Shown here: positions 1-8,706 of the stretch, piece by piece
Position numbering within the stretch: the first letter of the stretch is position 1
How the letters are laid out: each line of letters begins with the position of its first letter
From: [Eubacterium] saphenum
Lineage (GTDB): Bacteria; Bacillota; Clostridia; Oscillospirales; Ruminococcaceae
Reading direction: 5' to 3'
Assembly (NCBI GenBank): GCA_004554555.1
Contig: SFLN01000004.1
Span: 1 to 35,390 of the forward strand
DNA: 35,390 bases
Made by a program: the position numbers and the translations under genes
The notes under the pieces: generated by a model
Database searches by the model: none
Seen by the model: the letters and a program-made list of their open reading frames with translations, nothing else
What the model was told of the DNA's origin: nothing

Positions 1-9
1 TGATATATC

Positions 10-39
10 TTGACTGCAAACTTATCATTTATCTATAAT
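10..39 (+). promoter_or_regulatory. Probable sigma-A promoter upstream of clpC
   Basis: A TTGACT box at 10-15 and a TATAAT box at 34-39 are separated by 18 bp. The predicted start, near 46, lies just ahead of a hairpin with a T-rich tail (51-86). Any transcript from here must therefore read through that hairpin to reach clpC. No better promoter is visible between the hairpin and the gene. Confidence 0.6.
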
Positions 40-50
40 TTAACTAAAAC

Positions 51-86
51 TCCCGACAAGACGCGTTCTTATCGGGATTTATTTTT
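51..86 (+). terminator. Terminator-like hairpin between promoter and clpC
   Basis: The arm CCCGA-C-AAGA (52-61) pairs with TCTT-A-TCGGG (67-76) around a short CGCGT loop, with one C-A mismatch. A T-rich run follows (78-86). It could end an upstream gene that lies outside the window, or act as an attenuator for clpC, because a good promoter sits directly in front of it. Confidence 0.55.
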
Positions 87-152
87 GCCCTGAATAAACC
101 CCGCCGGCGCGTCCATAATAAAATTACCTAATATTGTAAAGAGGTGTTAATT

Positions 153-2468
153 ATGGATAATCACAACGCGCCCGCTTTTTCCGCTGAGGTCGGGGAAGCG
201 CTGGCGAACGCGGTGACAATCGCGGGGCAGATGGGACACAAGTATATCGGCAGCGAGCATTTGCTCTGCGCACTTGCCAAAAATACGGGGAGCGCGGCGG
301 GGATTGCCTTGGCGCGGGAGGGTGTGTTTTTCCGCGACCTTGTTATTATGCTCAAGGACAGAGCCGGTGCGGGAACACCTTGCGCGCTGTCCGAGAAGGA
401 TTTTTCACCGCGTTTGAAGAAGCTTATCGTGAACGCGCGCAGTATCGCCCAAACGCGCGGTGAGAACACGGTCGGTACGGAGCACATAATGCTGGCGCTG
501 CTCGCAGACAGGGCTAGCACGGCTTATGCGATGCTCCCCGCGGACTCGATTTCGCGGATTTACGCGGGAATTTGCGCGAAAAAATACGAGCCGCCGCGTT
601 TCTCCGAAACACCCGCAAAGCCCGAAGCCAAGCCGAAGCGCGCTGTTCAGAAGAACGAGCCCGCGCAGCTTGCAAAATACGCTGTCGAGTTAACGGGACT
701 TGCTCGAGAGGGGCGGCTGGACCCGGTAATCGGGCGGGACGCGGAAATTGAGCGAATGGTGCAAATCCTCCTGCGCCGCAGCAAGAACAACCCTTGCTTA
801 ATCGGCGACGCGGGTGTTGGAAAAACAGCGGTTGTCGAGGGCTTCGCGCAGCGTGTTGCCTCGGAAAACGTGCCGCCCGAATTGTGCGGAAAGCGCGTTT
901 ATTCGGTTGATATGGCGGCAATTCTGAGCGGTGCGAAGTACCGCGGTGACTTTGAGGAACGCCTGAAAGGTGTACTCGATGAAGCGTCCGCAAATCCCGA
1001 TATAATCCTCTTTATCGATGAAATTCACATGATTGTCGGAACGGGCGCGGCAGAGGGCGCGATTGACGCGGCAAGCGTGCTGAAGCCGATGCTGGCGCGC
1101 GGGAAAATCTGCTTAATCGGCGCGACCACGACTTCCGAGTACCGCCGCTTTATCGAAAAGGACAGCGCGCTCGAGCGGCGCTTTCAGCCGATTAACGTTG
1201 AACAGCCCGACGAAGCGCGGACAATCGGCATCTTAAACGGCTTAAGACCGCGCTTTGAGGAGTACCACAAGGCTTTCATCACGGACAAGGCGATAAAGGC
1301 TGCGGTGTCGCTCTCGGAGCGTTATATGAACGATAGGCGCTTGCCCGACAAGGCGATAGATTTGCTTGACGAAGCGGCTGCGGCGGCGCGTGCGGGGCGG
1401 CTTTCCGAGAAAAACGGGCTGCTCAAAACGGTGAAGGAGCGGTTTCGCGGGGAGCGGGTTATTGTCGATGAAGAGGACATCGCGAAGGCTGCGGCAATGA
1501 TTACGGGGATACCCGTCCAGCGGCTCTCCGAGAACGAAAGTGAACGTCTGGAGCGGCTTGAGGACAGGCTTTGCGAGAGGGTTATCGGGCAGGAGAACGC
1601 GGTTTCGTTGGTTGCAAACGCGGTGCGGCGCGGGCGTGCGGGACTTCGCGACCCGAATCGTCCGATAGGCTCGTTTTTGTTTCTCGGTCAGACGGGCGTC
1701 GGAAAAACCGAGCTTTGCCGAGCGGCAGCGGAAGCGGTTTTCGGCGATGAGAAGCGGCTGATACGCTTTGATATGTCGGAGTTCACCGAGCGGCACTCGG
1801 TGTCCAAGCTAATCGGCTCTCCTCCGGGATATGTAGGCTGCGAGCATGAAGGCCGGCTTATCGCCGAGGTGCGTTCTATGCCGTATTCCGTGGTGCTTTT
1901 CGACGAGGTTGAAAAGGCGCACCCGGAGGTGCTGAATGTACTGCTCCAAATTCTCGAGGACGGAAAGCTCACCGGCTCGGACGGCAGAACCGCCGATTTC
2001 AAAAGCACGATTATCATAATGACGGGCAACATCGGCGCGGAGGAGCTGTCAAAGCGAAATGTTGGTTTCGGGAAGACCACGGGCGGCTCATCGGATGTGA
2101 TGAAAGCGCTTAAAAAGACTTTTCGTCCGGAGCTGCTGAACAGGATAGACAACATTGTGGTTTTCGAGCGGCTTTCGGCTGAAAATATGGAGCGGATTTG
2201 CCGCAAAATGCTGAAGAATGTCGCCGACAGAGCGCTTTCGCGAGGGATTGAGCTTTCGTTCGATGAAAAGGCGGTTAAAAAGCTTTGCGAAAGCGCCTTC
2301 GACGAGGAAATGGGCGCGCGCCCGCTGCGGAGGAAAATAACATCGCAGATTGAGGATATGCTTGGCGGGCGGATTATCTCGGGCGAACTCCCCGACAACT
2401 CAAAAGCCGAGGTTTACCTCACTGACGAGGGATTCGGCGTGAGGATTTTGGCGGCAAGCCACCGTTAG
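153..2468 (+). CDS. clpC: ClpC/ClpA-type AAA+ unfoldase lacking the middle domain
   Basis: This is a Clp/HSP100 unfoldase that would feed substrates to ClpP in the cytoplasm. Two Clp N-repeats occupy roughly residues 8-55 and 85-130. The first AAA+ module has Walker A GDAGVGKT (about 218-225) and Walker B LFIDEIH. The second has GQTGVGKT (about 512-519). A VGF tripeptide near residue 638 sits where ClpP-binding loops lie, which argues against ClpB. The linker between the modules is only about 30 residues, so the UVR-containing M domain of Bacillus ClpC, the adaptor-binding element, is absent. The length of 771 aa is closer to ClpA. I chose ATG at 153 over GTG at 144 because the GAGGTG ribosome binding site at 141-146 would overlap the GTG. 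It is convergent with spoIVB. No ctsR, mcsA or mcsB is nearby. Confidence 0.9.
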   Translation: MDNHNAPAFSAEVGEALANAVTIAGQMGHKYIGSEHLLCALAKNTGSAAGIALAREGVFFRDLVIMLKDRAGAGTPCALSEKDFSPRLKKLIVNARSIAQTRGENTVGTEHIMLALLADRASTAYAMLPADSISRIYAGICAKKYEPPRFSETPAKPEAKPKRAVQKNEPAQLAKYAVELTGLAREGRLDPVIGRDAEIERMVQILLRRSKNNPCLIGDAGVGKTAVVEGFAQRVASENVPPELCGKRVYSVDMAAILSGAKYRGDFEERLKGVLDEASANPDIILFIDEIHMIVGTGAAEGAIDAASVLKPMLARGKICLIGATTTSEYRRFIEKDSALERRFQPINVEQPDEARTIGILNGLRPRFEEYHKAFITDKAIKAAVSLSERYMNDRRLPDKAIDLLDEAAAAARAGRLSEKNGLLKTVKERFRGERVIVDEEDIAKAAAMITGIPVQRLSENESERLERLEDRLCERVIGQENAVSLVANAVRRGRAGLRDPNRPIGSFLFLGQTGVGKTELCRAAAEAVFGDEKRLIRFDMSEFTERHSVSKLIGSPPGYVGCEHEGRLIAEVRSMPYSVVLFDEVEKAHPEVLNVLLQILEDGKLTGSDGRTADFKSTIIIMTGNIGAEELSKRNVGFGKTTGGSSDVMKALKKTFRPELLNRIDNIVVFERLSAENMERICRKMLKNVADRALSRGIELSFDEKAVKKLCESAFDEEMGARPLRRKITSQIEDMLGGRIISGELPDNSKAEVYLTDEGFGVRILAASHR

Positions 2469-2469
2469 A

Positions 2470-2607
2470 GTGCCGCGCGTTCAACGAGAGAAAGCGCGCC
2501 CGCTGCGGAGGAAAATCTCGGGCGAACTTCCCGACAACTCAAAAGCCGAGGTTTACCTCACGGACGAGGGTTTTGGCGTGAGAATTTTGGCGGCAAGCCA
2601 CCGTTAA
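2470..2607 (+). pseudogene. Relic of a second clpC 3' end
   Basis: Positions 2494-2607 repeat the end of clpC. The 23 bases beginning GCGCGCCCGCTG match 2316-2338, then the match jumps to 2376-2468. This is an in-frame 39-bp deletion with AT at the junction. Across the 93-base shared tail there are six differences, all silent: Leu CTC/CTT, Thr ACT/ACG, Gly GGA/GGT, Phe TTC/TTT, Arg AGG/AGA and the stop TAG/TAA. A looser match (TTCAACGAG versus TTCGACGAG) extends it upstream. There is no start codon or ribosome binding site, so it is a remnant. Its stop overlaps the spoIVB stop on the other strand. Confidence 0.85.
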
Positions 2608-3737
2608 CTTGCCGATTTCGCCTGTTCGAGCATATTTTCGGCAAAAATCGCGTAGCCGCGCGTGGGGTCGTTGACGAGAACGTGCGTGACAGCCCCCGCG
2701 AAGCGCCCGTCCTGGATAATCGGCGAGCCGCTCATTCCGCGCACGATTCCGCCGGTTTCTTCGAGCAGCTCGGGGTCGGTTATCCTGATAACCATGCCCT
2801 TTGAGCCTTCCAGCCCGAAAAGATTTATGCGTTCGATTTCGATATCATATTCGCGGGGTTCGCTGCCGTTAATCGTGGTGAGGACGGTGGCTTTTCCCGT
2901 GTGAACCTCCTGACGGAAAGCGGCTTCGTACTCATTCCCTTCAATCGGCTCGGAGAGTGTTCCGAAAACGCCCTGCGAGGTGTTAAGCGAAAGCTCGCCT
3001 ACGGTTTCATCGGAGAAGATTTTCCCGCAAAGCTCGCCTGCGCTGCCTTCCTTTGCCTTAACAACATCGAAGATTTCGGCGCGGGTGATTTCACCGCTTT
3101 TGAGGGGAATTTCGCCGCCTGTCGAGGTATCGCTTACCGCGTGACCGAGCCCGCCGAACACGCCGTTTTGCTTGTCGTAAAAGGTGAGCGTGCCGATGCC
3201 TGCGGCGCTGTCGCGGACGTAAAGCCCGACGCGGAGCTTTCCGCCGTGGTTTTCGGGGGTGAGGGCAACGCTGATTTCACCGCCGCCGCGCTCGAGGATA
3301 ATGCTTGTCCCGTCGGAGCTTTGCTGGACAGCCTCGGCAAATTCCGCGTTTGTGCAGACGCTTTTCCCGTTCACCTCGGTAATCACATCGCCTGTTTTGA
3401 TACCGGCAGCGGCGGCGGGGGAATTTTCGGCTGCCGAGATAACCATAACGCCGTTTGAGCGCACTTTAATGCCGAACGGAGTGCCGCAAAGGGTGACTGT
3501 CGGACGAGCTGTGGCAACGGCAGAAGCGGGTTTTATAGGGATATTCCCGAGGTAATAGCAAAGCCCGCTGTCCGTTTGCCTGAGCGTGGCAACCGAGAAA
3601 CCGCCGCCCTCAAACTGCCCTGCGGGAACGCTTATATTGCACGGAAGCGCGACGTAAAAACAGCACAAAGCTGCTGTCAGACACGCGGCGAGAGCGGTCG
3701 CGGCTGCCGATAAAAATTTTGCGAATTTTTTGTTCAT
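2604..3737 (-). CDS. spoIVB: SpoIVB sporulation serine peptidase (S55)
   Basis: SpoIVB is made in the forespore, is exported to the intermembrane space, and signals activation of pro-sigma-K processing in the mother cell. The 377-aa protein begins with a hydrophobic export or anchor segment (about residues 8-30). A PDZ domain follows (about 85-160, with SPAAAAGIKTGDVI), then the S55 peptidase domain. The catalytic histidine is probably His199 in GGLGHAVSD, and the nucleophile is the second serine of GMSGSP (about 338). The HVLVNDPTRGY block is typical of the family. A ribosome binding site AAAGG lies about 14 bp before the ATG. It usually neighbours spo0A or recN; here it stands alone. No sigma-F or sigma-G promoter could be assigned with confidence. 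Confidence 0.93.
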   Translation of the reverse strand: MNKKFAKFLSAAATALAACLTAALCCFYVALPCNISVPAGQFEGGGFSVATLRQTDSGLCYYLGNIPIKPASAVATARPTVTLCGTPFGIKVRSNGVMVISAAENSPAAAAGIKTGDVITEVNGKSVCTNAEFAEAVQQSSDGTSIILERGGGEISVALTPENHGGKLRVGLYVRDSAAGIGTLTFYDKQNGVFGGLGHAVSDTSTGGEIPLKSGEITRAEIFDVVKAKEGSAGELCGKIFSDETVGELSLNTSQGVFGTLSEPIEGNEYEAAFRQEVHTGKATVLTTINGSEPREYDIEIERINLFGLEGSKGMVIRITDPELLEETGGIVRGMSGSPIIQDGRFAGAVTHVLVNDPTRGYAIFAENMLEQAKSAS

Positions 3738-3908
3738 AGATATGCTGCGCCTTTCTTTTGCTGAAATTTTTTGAAATCCGGAAACGTCCGGCTGAAAATA
3801 TAATTCGCCGCAAATCCGCCGATATTAAAGGAAATAACAAGCGGATAAAACAGGTCGCCGAGGATTTTTCTCCGAAACCGCAAGTGAAAACGACAGGAAA
3901 AAAATTAC

Positions 3909-3937
3909 TTGACTTTTTCGGAAAAAAGTTGTATAAT
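3909..3937 (+). promoter_or_regulatory. Sigma-A promoter for rnj
   Basis: TTGACT at 3909-3914 and TATAAT at 3932-3937 are separated by exactly 17 bp. The predicted start near 3944 gives a leader of about 310 nt before rnj. This is the only strong promoter in the gene-free stretch 3738-4255. Confidence 0.8.
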
Positions 3938-3943
3938 AATATG

Positions 3944-4255
3944 TATGTATTTTTCTTTGTGTGAAAAATTCAGTCTGTCGATAAAACGCAGGGCTGAAAC
4001 TTCTGAATTTGGAATAATGAGGAATTGTCCTCTTTAAAATATGAATTAAACCGATAAAAATATTTTGGTTAAAAAACCGCGGAAAATTAAAGTTCATTTT
4101 TCCCATTTTTCTTTCCGACAAATTGTATTTTCTTAGCGGCGGTTGGTTCGTATTACATATTTATTCAAGAAAAGGCGGCTTGCCGTCTTGGAGTGACTGC
4201 TTTTTCACAGATGTGAAAAGGGGAATTTTTGCGCTTTTTTTAAGAAAGGAATTTT
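3944..4255 (+). other. Long 5' leader of rnj
   Basis: This untranslated stretch of about 310 nt is AT-rich. It contains several small hairpins: GAGGA/TCCTC around ATTG (4019-4032), a GC-rich one in the GGCGGCTTGCCGTC run near 4165-4180, and TTTTCAC/GTGAAAA around AGAT (4202-4219). The last sits about 22 bp before the ribosome binding site AAGAAAGGA (4242-4250). I recognise no known riboswitch. A T-box was considered and rejected. RNase J autoregulation through its leader is possible but is only an inference. Confidence 0.45.
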
Positions 4256-6148
4256 ATGGGATTATTGTCAAACAAGAAGGTTTTATCGGATAATGCAGGC
4301 AATTCGGAAAAGCAGAATAAACAGGAAAGACCGAGAAACACGGTGCCGGTGAAGCGACCTGTCCTCACCGACGACCGTTCCGCACGCAGACAAGCTTCGG
4401 TTGTGCCCGCAAAGCGCCAGCTTGCCGTGAGAGAGCCGGTTTTGGGAAGAACAAAGCAGACCGCGCCCGTCCAGAGAAAGCCCGTGCGTTCTGCACCTGT
4501 TAAGTTCACGGCACTCGGCGGGTTGAACGAAATCGGCAAGAATTTGTACGTTTACGAGTGCTGCAACGATATGTTTATCGTGGACTGCGGACTTGCGTTT
4601 CCCGATGAAGAAATGCTCGGCGTGGACTTGGTTGTGCCGGATTTCACCTACCTTGAGAAGAACAAGGACCGTTTTCGCGGTATTGTGATTACGCACGGTC
4701 ACGAGGACCATATCGGTGCGCTGCCGTACTTGCTGAAGAAAATCAACGTTCCGATTTACGGCACGCGGCTGACTTTGGGGCTTGTCGAGGGCAAGCTCAA
4801 GGAGCACGGCTTGCTGTCGCAGACCTCGCTGAATGTTGTCGAGCCGCGCCACAACGTTCGTATGGGCTGTATGTCGGTTGAATTTATCAGGGTAAACCAC
4901 TCGATACCCGACTCCTGCGCTCTTGCAATTCACACGCCTGCGGGTGTTATCGTACACACGGGCGACTTCAAGGTTGACTACACGCCGATTGAGGGCGGGA
5001 TAATCGATTTGGCGCGCTTCGGTGAGCTTGGAAACAAGGGCGTGCTCGCGCTGATGAGCGAAAGCACTAACGTTGAGCGCCCCGGCTACACGAAAAGCGA
5101 GAGAAGCGTTGGAGAGAGCTTCCGCGGTCTGTTCAACAGAGCCGAGGGGAAGCGTATCATCATCGCGACTTTTTCCAGCAATATCCACAGAATTCAGCAG
5201 ATTATCGACGAGGCTGTCCGCCGCGGCAGAAAGGTTGCGGTTTCGGGCAGAAGTATGACGAACGTTATCGCAAAGGCGGTCGAGCTGAATTATATCAAAG
5301 TGCCCGAGAACACGCTTATTGAGATTGACGAAATCAACCGCTACGAGCCGTCCGAGCTGGTTATCGTAACCACGGGCAGCCAGGGCGAGCCGCTTTCCGC
5401 GCTTTCAAGAATGTCGAGCGGCGACCACAAGCAGGTTTCGATAAACCCGAACGATTTTATCATAATTTCCGCAAACCCCATTCCCGGCAACGAAAAGCTG
5501 GTGACAAAGGTTGTAAACGAGCTGATGAAGCAGGGCGCGGAGGTTATTTACGAGAGTATGTACGAGGTGCACGTTTCGGGACACGCGTGTCAGGAAGAGC
5601 TGAAAATGATGATTTCGCTCACCAAGCCGAAGTTCTTCGTTCCCATTCACGGCGAGTACAAGCACCTCAAAAAGCACGCGATTTTAGCCGAGGGAATGGG
5701 CATTCCCGAGGAGAACATCTTTGTAAGCGGTCTGGGCGATGTTCTGGAAACGGACGGCGTTGATATGAAGATGTCGGGCACCGTTCCTGCGGGAATGATG
5801 CTGGTTGACGGATTTGGCGTGGGCGACGTGGGAAGCGTGGTTCTGCGCGACAGAAAGCACCTGTCCGAGGACGGCGTGATTGTTGTTGCGGCAACGATTG
5901 AGCGCGAAACGGGAAAGGTTGTTTCGGGACCGGAAATCGTATCGCGCGGCTTTGTGTACGTTCGCGAGAGCGAGGAGCTGCTTGACGAGGCGCGTGAGCT
6001 GATGAAGCAGGTTCTGGGCGACCTTGCGAACAGAAATGTGCGCGAGTGGGGCAATATCAAGGCGGCAATGCGCGACGAGTTATCCGAGTACATTTACCGT
6101 GAAACCAAGCGCAGCCCGATGATTTTGCCGATAATTATGGAGTTTTAA
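4256..6148 (+). CDS. rnj: Ribonuclease J (metallo-beta-lactamase/beta-CASP)
   Basis: RNase J carries out 5'-3' exonucleolytic and endonucleolytic RNA decay and rRNA maturation. The metal-binding motif THGHEDH lies at about residues 146-152, after the family signature GGLNEIGKN. The beta-CASP region follows, with SGRSM and the GEYKHL block, and a C-terminal domain ends in MEF. At 630 aa it is about 75 residues longer than the usual 555. The extra part is a basic, low-complexity N-terminal tail (residues 1-80, rich in Arg, Lys, Pro and Gln), probably disordered and possibly RNA-binding. The start is well supported by AAGAAAGGA six bases upstream. It is the first gene of a compact same-strand series, 43 bp before gdpP. 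No second RNase J paralogue is in the window. Confidence 0.95.
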   Translation: MGLLSNKKVLSDNAGNSEKQNKQERPRNTVPVKRPVLTDDRSARRQASVVPAKRQLAVREPVLGRTKQTAPVQRKPVRSAPVKFTALGGLNEIGKNLYVYECCNDMFIVDCGLAFPDEEMLGVDLVVPDFTYLEKNKDRFRGIVITHGHEDHIGALPYLLKKINVPIYGTRLTLGLVEGKLKEHGLLSQTSLNVVEPRHNVRMGCMSVEFIRVNHSIPDSCALAIHTPAGVIVHTGDFKVDYTPIEGGIIDLARFGELGNKGVLALMSESTNVERPGYTKSERSVGESFRGLFNRAEGKRIIIATFSSNIHRIQQIIDEAVRRGRKVAVSGRSMTNVIAKAVELNYIKVPENTLIEIDEINRYEPSELVIVTTGSQGEPLSALSRMSSGDHKQVSINPNDFIIISANPIPGNEKLVTKVVNELMKQGAEVIYESMYEVHVSGHACQEELKMMISLTKPKFFVPIHGEYKHLKKHAILAEGMGIPEENIFVSGLGDVLETDGVDMKMSGTVPAGMMLVDGFGVGDVGSVVLRDRKHLSEDGVIVVAATIERETGKVVSGPEIVSRGFVYVRESEELLDEARELMKQVLGDLANRNVREWGNIKAAMRDELSEYIYRETKRSPMILPIIMEF

Positions 6149-6191
6149 GCTGAGTTTGAAATCTATCTCCAACTGAAAGAGCGGTGAGAAA

Positions 6192-8237
6192 ATGCGAAAT
6201 TTCTACAAGAGCAACATTCTTCTGGGAGCGGTCTGCGCGCTGATAATAATGCTGATTACGGTGGACGTGTTTGTTTTCCGCAGCGAGCCGCTTATGTTCT
6301 GGATAACTCTGCCGATTTTGCTGGGAATTTCCGCACTTACACTGGGAAAGCTGCTTCAGATAAGGCAGAGCGAATACTGGTATTTCGACCAGCTCAGCAG
6401 CGAAATCAGAGGCACGGACAGTCTGTCGCTGATAGGTTTTCCGCTGCCGATTGCGGTTGTGGACAGCGGGAGAAGCATAATCTGGAGCAACGACAGCTTC
6501 AACGACGTGTTCTTCCTCCCGAACGAGGACCAGAGCTCGATTGACCCCGTAACCGATATGCCGCTGGAGCTTTTCGGCTCGGACGGGCGCGAGATACGTT
6601 ACGGCGACAGGTGGTTTCGCGTGTATTCCGTGCCGCACGAATTTGCGGTTGACGAGAAAATCCGCAAGCGGCTGATGTTCGCGAAGGACAGCGGAATTGT
6701 GCTCAAGGACACGATAACAATGCTGATTTTCCGCGAGATAACCGACTTCAAAAAGCTCCATAACGACTACGAAATGGGCAAGCCCGTGGTTATGATAGTT
6801 ATGGTTGATAACTATGAGGAGCTGCTCTCGGGCGCAAAGGAATCCGAGCGCGCTTATGTCACGATACAGGTTGACAGGCTGATTGAGGAGTATTTCGCCG
6901 AGAAAAAGGCGGTTTTGAAGAAAATCACGGGCGACAAATTCCTCATCGTTTTGGAAAGACGTTACCTTAACGAGATGATTGACGAGAAAATGTCGCTTAT
7001 CAACAAGGCGCACGAGATTATTGTACGCGACAGGGCGGCGGTTACGCTGTCAATCGGAGTCGGCGATACCGCGTCCACGCTTGCCGAGGGAGAACGCTTT
7101 GCTTCGGAGATGCTCGACAAGGCGCTCGAGCGCGGCGGCGACCAGGCGCTTGTAAAGACGTCGAACGGCTTCACGGCATTCGGCGCGATTTCACCCGGAA
7201 AAGAGAGAACAGGTAAGGTTAAAATCCGACTTGCCGCGGAGAACATCAAGAATTTAATCAGCACCGCCGATACCGTGTACATAATGGGACACGCGTTTGG
7301 CGATTTCGACAGCGTCGGTTCGGCAATCGGTCTGACCTGCGCAATCAGACGAATGGGCATTCCCGCATACACGGTTGCGCGTTTTCACGACAGAACGAAA
7401 ACCAACGCCGCGCAGCTTATCGATAGATTTTCGGAGTACGACACGCCGGTTGTTATCGAGCCGGCAGAGGCGGAGCAGTGGATTACGTCAAAATCCGTGC
7501 TGATAATTGTGGACACGCACATTCTGAAAAAGCTCGAGGACAAGGACCTTTACGAGCTTTCGCCGAAGAGCAGGGTTGTAATTATCGACCACCACAGACT
7601 GAGCGCGGGCGCGATAACCGAAGCTGCCGTGAAATGTCACGAGAGCAACGCTTCGTCATCGGCGGAGCTTGTGACTGAGCTTATCCAGTATTTCAGCAGC
7701 AACACGCTCCTCACGCCGCTTGAAGCCGAGGCGCTTCTCGCGGGAATTACGCTTGACACAAAGGATTTTGTAATGCGCTCGGGCGTTTCGACATTTGAAG
7801 CGGCGGCGTACCTCAAGAAAATCGGCGCGGATACAATCGCGGTGAAGAAGCTGTTTGACACGTCGATTGAGAGCAAGCTGAAAAAGGCTGAAATCATCTC
7901 CTCCGCAACGATTTACCGCGCGCGCTGCGCAATTGCGATTGTGGAGAACGATTATCCGGGAATACGGGTGCTTTGTTCGCAGGCGGCGGACGAAATGCTC
8001 TATATCAGAAACGTGGACGCTTCGTTCACGGTTTATCCCATCGAAAACGGCTGGAGCATCAGCGCGCGCTCGCTGGGTAAGATTAACGTACAGGTTATAA
8101 TGGAAAGTATGGGAAATAAGGTGGACGACGGCGGCGGTCATCAGTCGATGGCGGGCGCGCAGCTCTACGGTATTTCTCTGGAAGAGGTTGTCGAGCGGCT
8201 TCACAGAGCGATTGACGAGCACCTTTCCGATAAGTAA
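6192..8237 (+). CDS. gdpP: GdpP-type cyclic-di-AMP phosphodiesterase
   Basis: This is a membrane-bound enzyme that hydrolyses c-di-AMP to pApA, so it controls turgor and wall homeostasis. There are two N-terminal transmembrane segments (about 9-28 and 35-53) and a PAS-like domain (about 80-150). A degenerate GGDEF domain ends in GGDQA near residue 315 instead of GGDEF. The DHH domain has GHAFGDFDSVGSAIG at about 366-380 and DHH at 466-468, and the DHHA1 part contains DDGGGHQSMAG. The 681-aa length fits the family. GdpP normally shows GHxxPDxDxxGSA; here the proline position is Gly, while the two metal-binding Asp remain. The order gdpP-rplI-dnaB is the classic Firmicute arrangement. The ribosome binding site is GGTGAG. 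Confidence 0.94.
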   Translation: MRNFYKSNILLGAVCALIIMLITVDVFVFRSEPLMFWITLPILLGISALTLGKLLQIRQSEYWYFDQLSSEIRGTDSLSLIGFPLPIAVVDSGRSIIWSNDSFNDVFFLPNEDQSSIDPVTDMPLELFGSDGREIRYGDRWFRVYSVPHEFAVDEKIRKRLMFAKDSGIVLKDTITMLIFREITDFKKLHNDYEMGKPVVMIVMVDNYEELLSGAKESERAYVTIQVDRLIEEYFAEKKAVLKKITGDKFLIVLERRYLNEMIDEKMSLINKAHEIIVRDRAAVTLSIGVGDTASTLAEGERFASEMLDKALERGGDQALVKTSNGFTAFGAISPGKERTGKVKIRLAAENIKNLISTADTVYIMGHAFGDFDSVGSAIGLTCAIRRMGIPAYTVARFHDRTKTNAAQLIDRFSEYDTPVVIEPAEAEQWITSKSVLIIVDTHILKKLEDKDLYELSPKSRVVIIDHHRLSAGAITEAAVKCHESNASSSAELVTELIQYFSSNTLLTPLEAEALLAGITLDTKDFVMRSGVSTFEAAAYLKKIGADTIAVKKLFDTSIESKLKKAEIISSATIYRARCAIAIVENDYPGIRVLCSQAADEMLYIRNVDASFTVYPIENGWSISARSLGKINVQVIMESMGNKVDDGGGHQSMAGAQLYGISLEEVVERLHRAIDEHLSDK

Positions 8238-8256
8238 ACGATAAGGAGAGTTAAAA

Positions 8257-8706
8257 ATGAAAGTAATTTTATTGCAGGACGTTCAGGGCACTGGAAAAAA
8301 AGGCGAGATTAAAGAGGTCAAGGAGGGCTACGCGCGCAATTTTCTGATAAAGAAGGGACTTGCTCAGGAGGCGAACGCGAAGAACCTCAACCTGCTTCAA
8401 GGTCAGAAGGACAGCGCTCAGCACAAGATTGACGTTGATACGGCGAACGCAAAGGCGATTGCCGAGGCGCTTGAGGGAAAGACGATTTCGGTTAAGGCGA
8501 AGGCGGGTCAGAACGGCAGACTTTTCGGCACGGTGACTTCAAAGGAGGTTTCCGCGGCAATCAAAAAGTCGCTCAACCTTGACGTTGACAAGAAAAAGAT
8601 AAATATCCCGATGAAAATCGAGGGATTTGGTACATTTGCGGCAGACGCGCGCCTGTACGCGGGAGTAACGGCGAAGTTTACGGTATCTGTTGAGGACGAG
8701 GGATAA
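8257..8706 (+). CDS. rplI: Ribosomal protein bL9
   Basis: bL9 is a structural protein of the large subunit that bridges neighbouring ribosomes and helps frame maintenance. The 149-aa length and two-lobed layout are standard. The N-terminal lobe contains MKVILLQDVQGTGKKGEI and GYARNFLIKKGLA. A long helix follows, and the C-terminal lobe contains GRLFGTVTSKEV. A strong ribosome binding site, AAGGAGAG, lies before the ATG. Its stop overlaps the dnaB start in a TAATG junction, which indicates translational coupling. Confidence 0.98.
   Translation: MKVILLQDVQGTGKKGEIKEVKEGYARNFLIKKGLAQEANAKNLNLLQGQKDSAQHKIDVDTANAKAIAEALEGKTISVKAKAGQNGRLFGTVTSKEVSAAIKKSLNLDVDKKKINIPMKIEGFGTFAADARLYAGVTAKFTVSVEDEG

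Noticed and set aside
2494..2607. Relic read as a short expressed protein
   Set aside because: The frame has no start codon or ribosome binding site and is broken upstream of 2494; it is better explained as a gene remnant.
3944..4255. T-box or other known riboswitch in the rnj leader
   Set aside because: An ACCGCGG-like string is present near 4076, but no stem I, specifier or terminator/antiterminator pair can be built, and rnj is not a T-box target.
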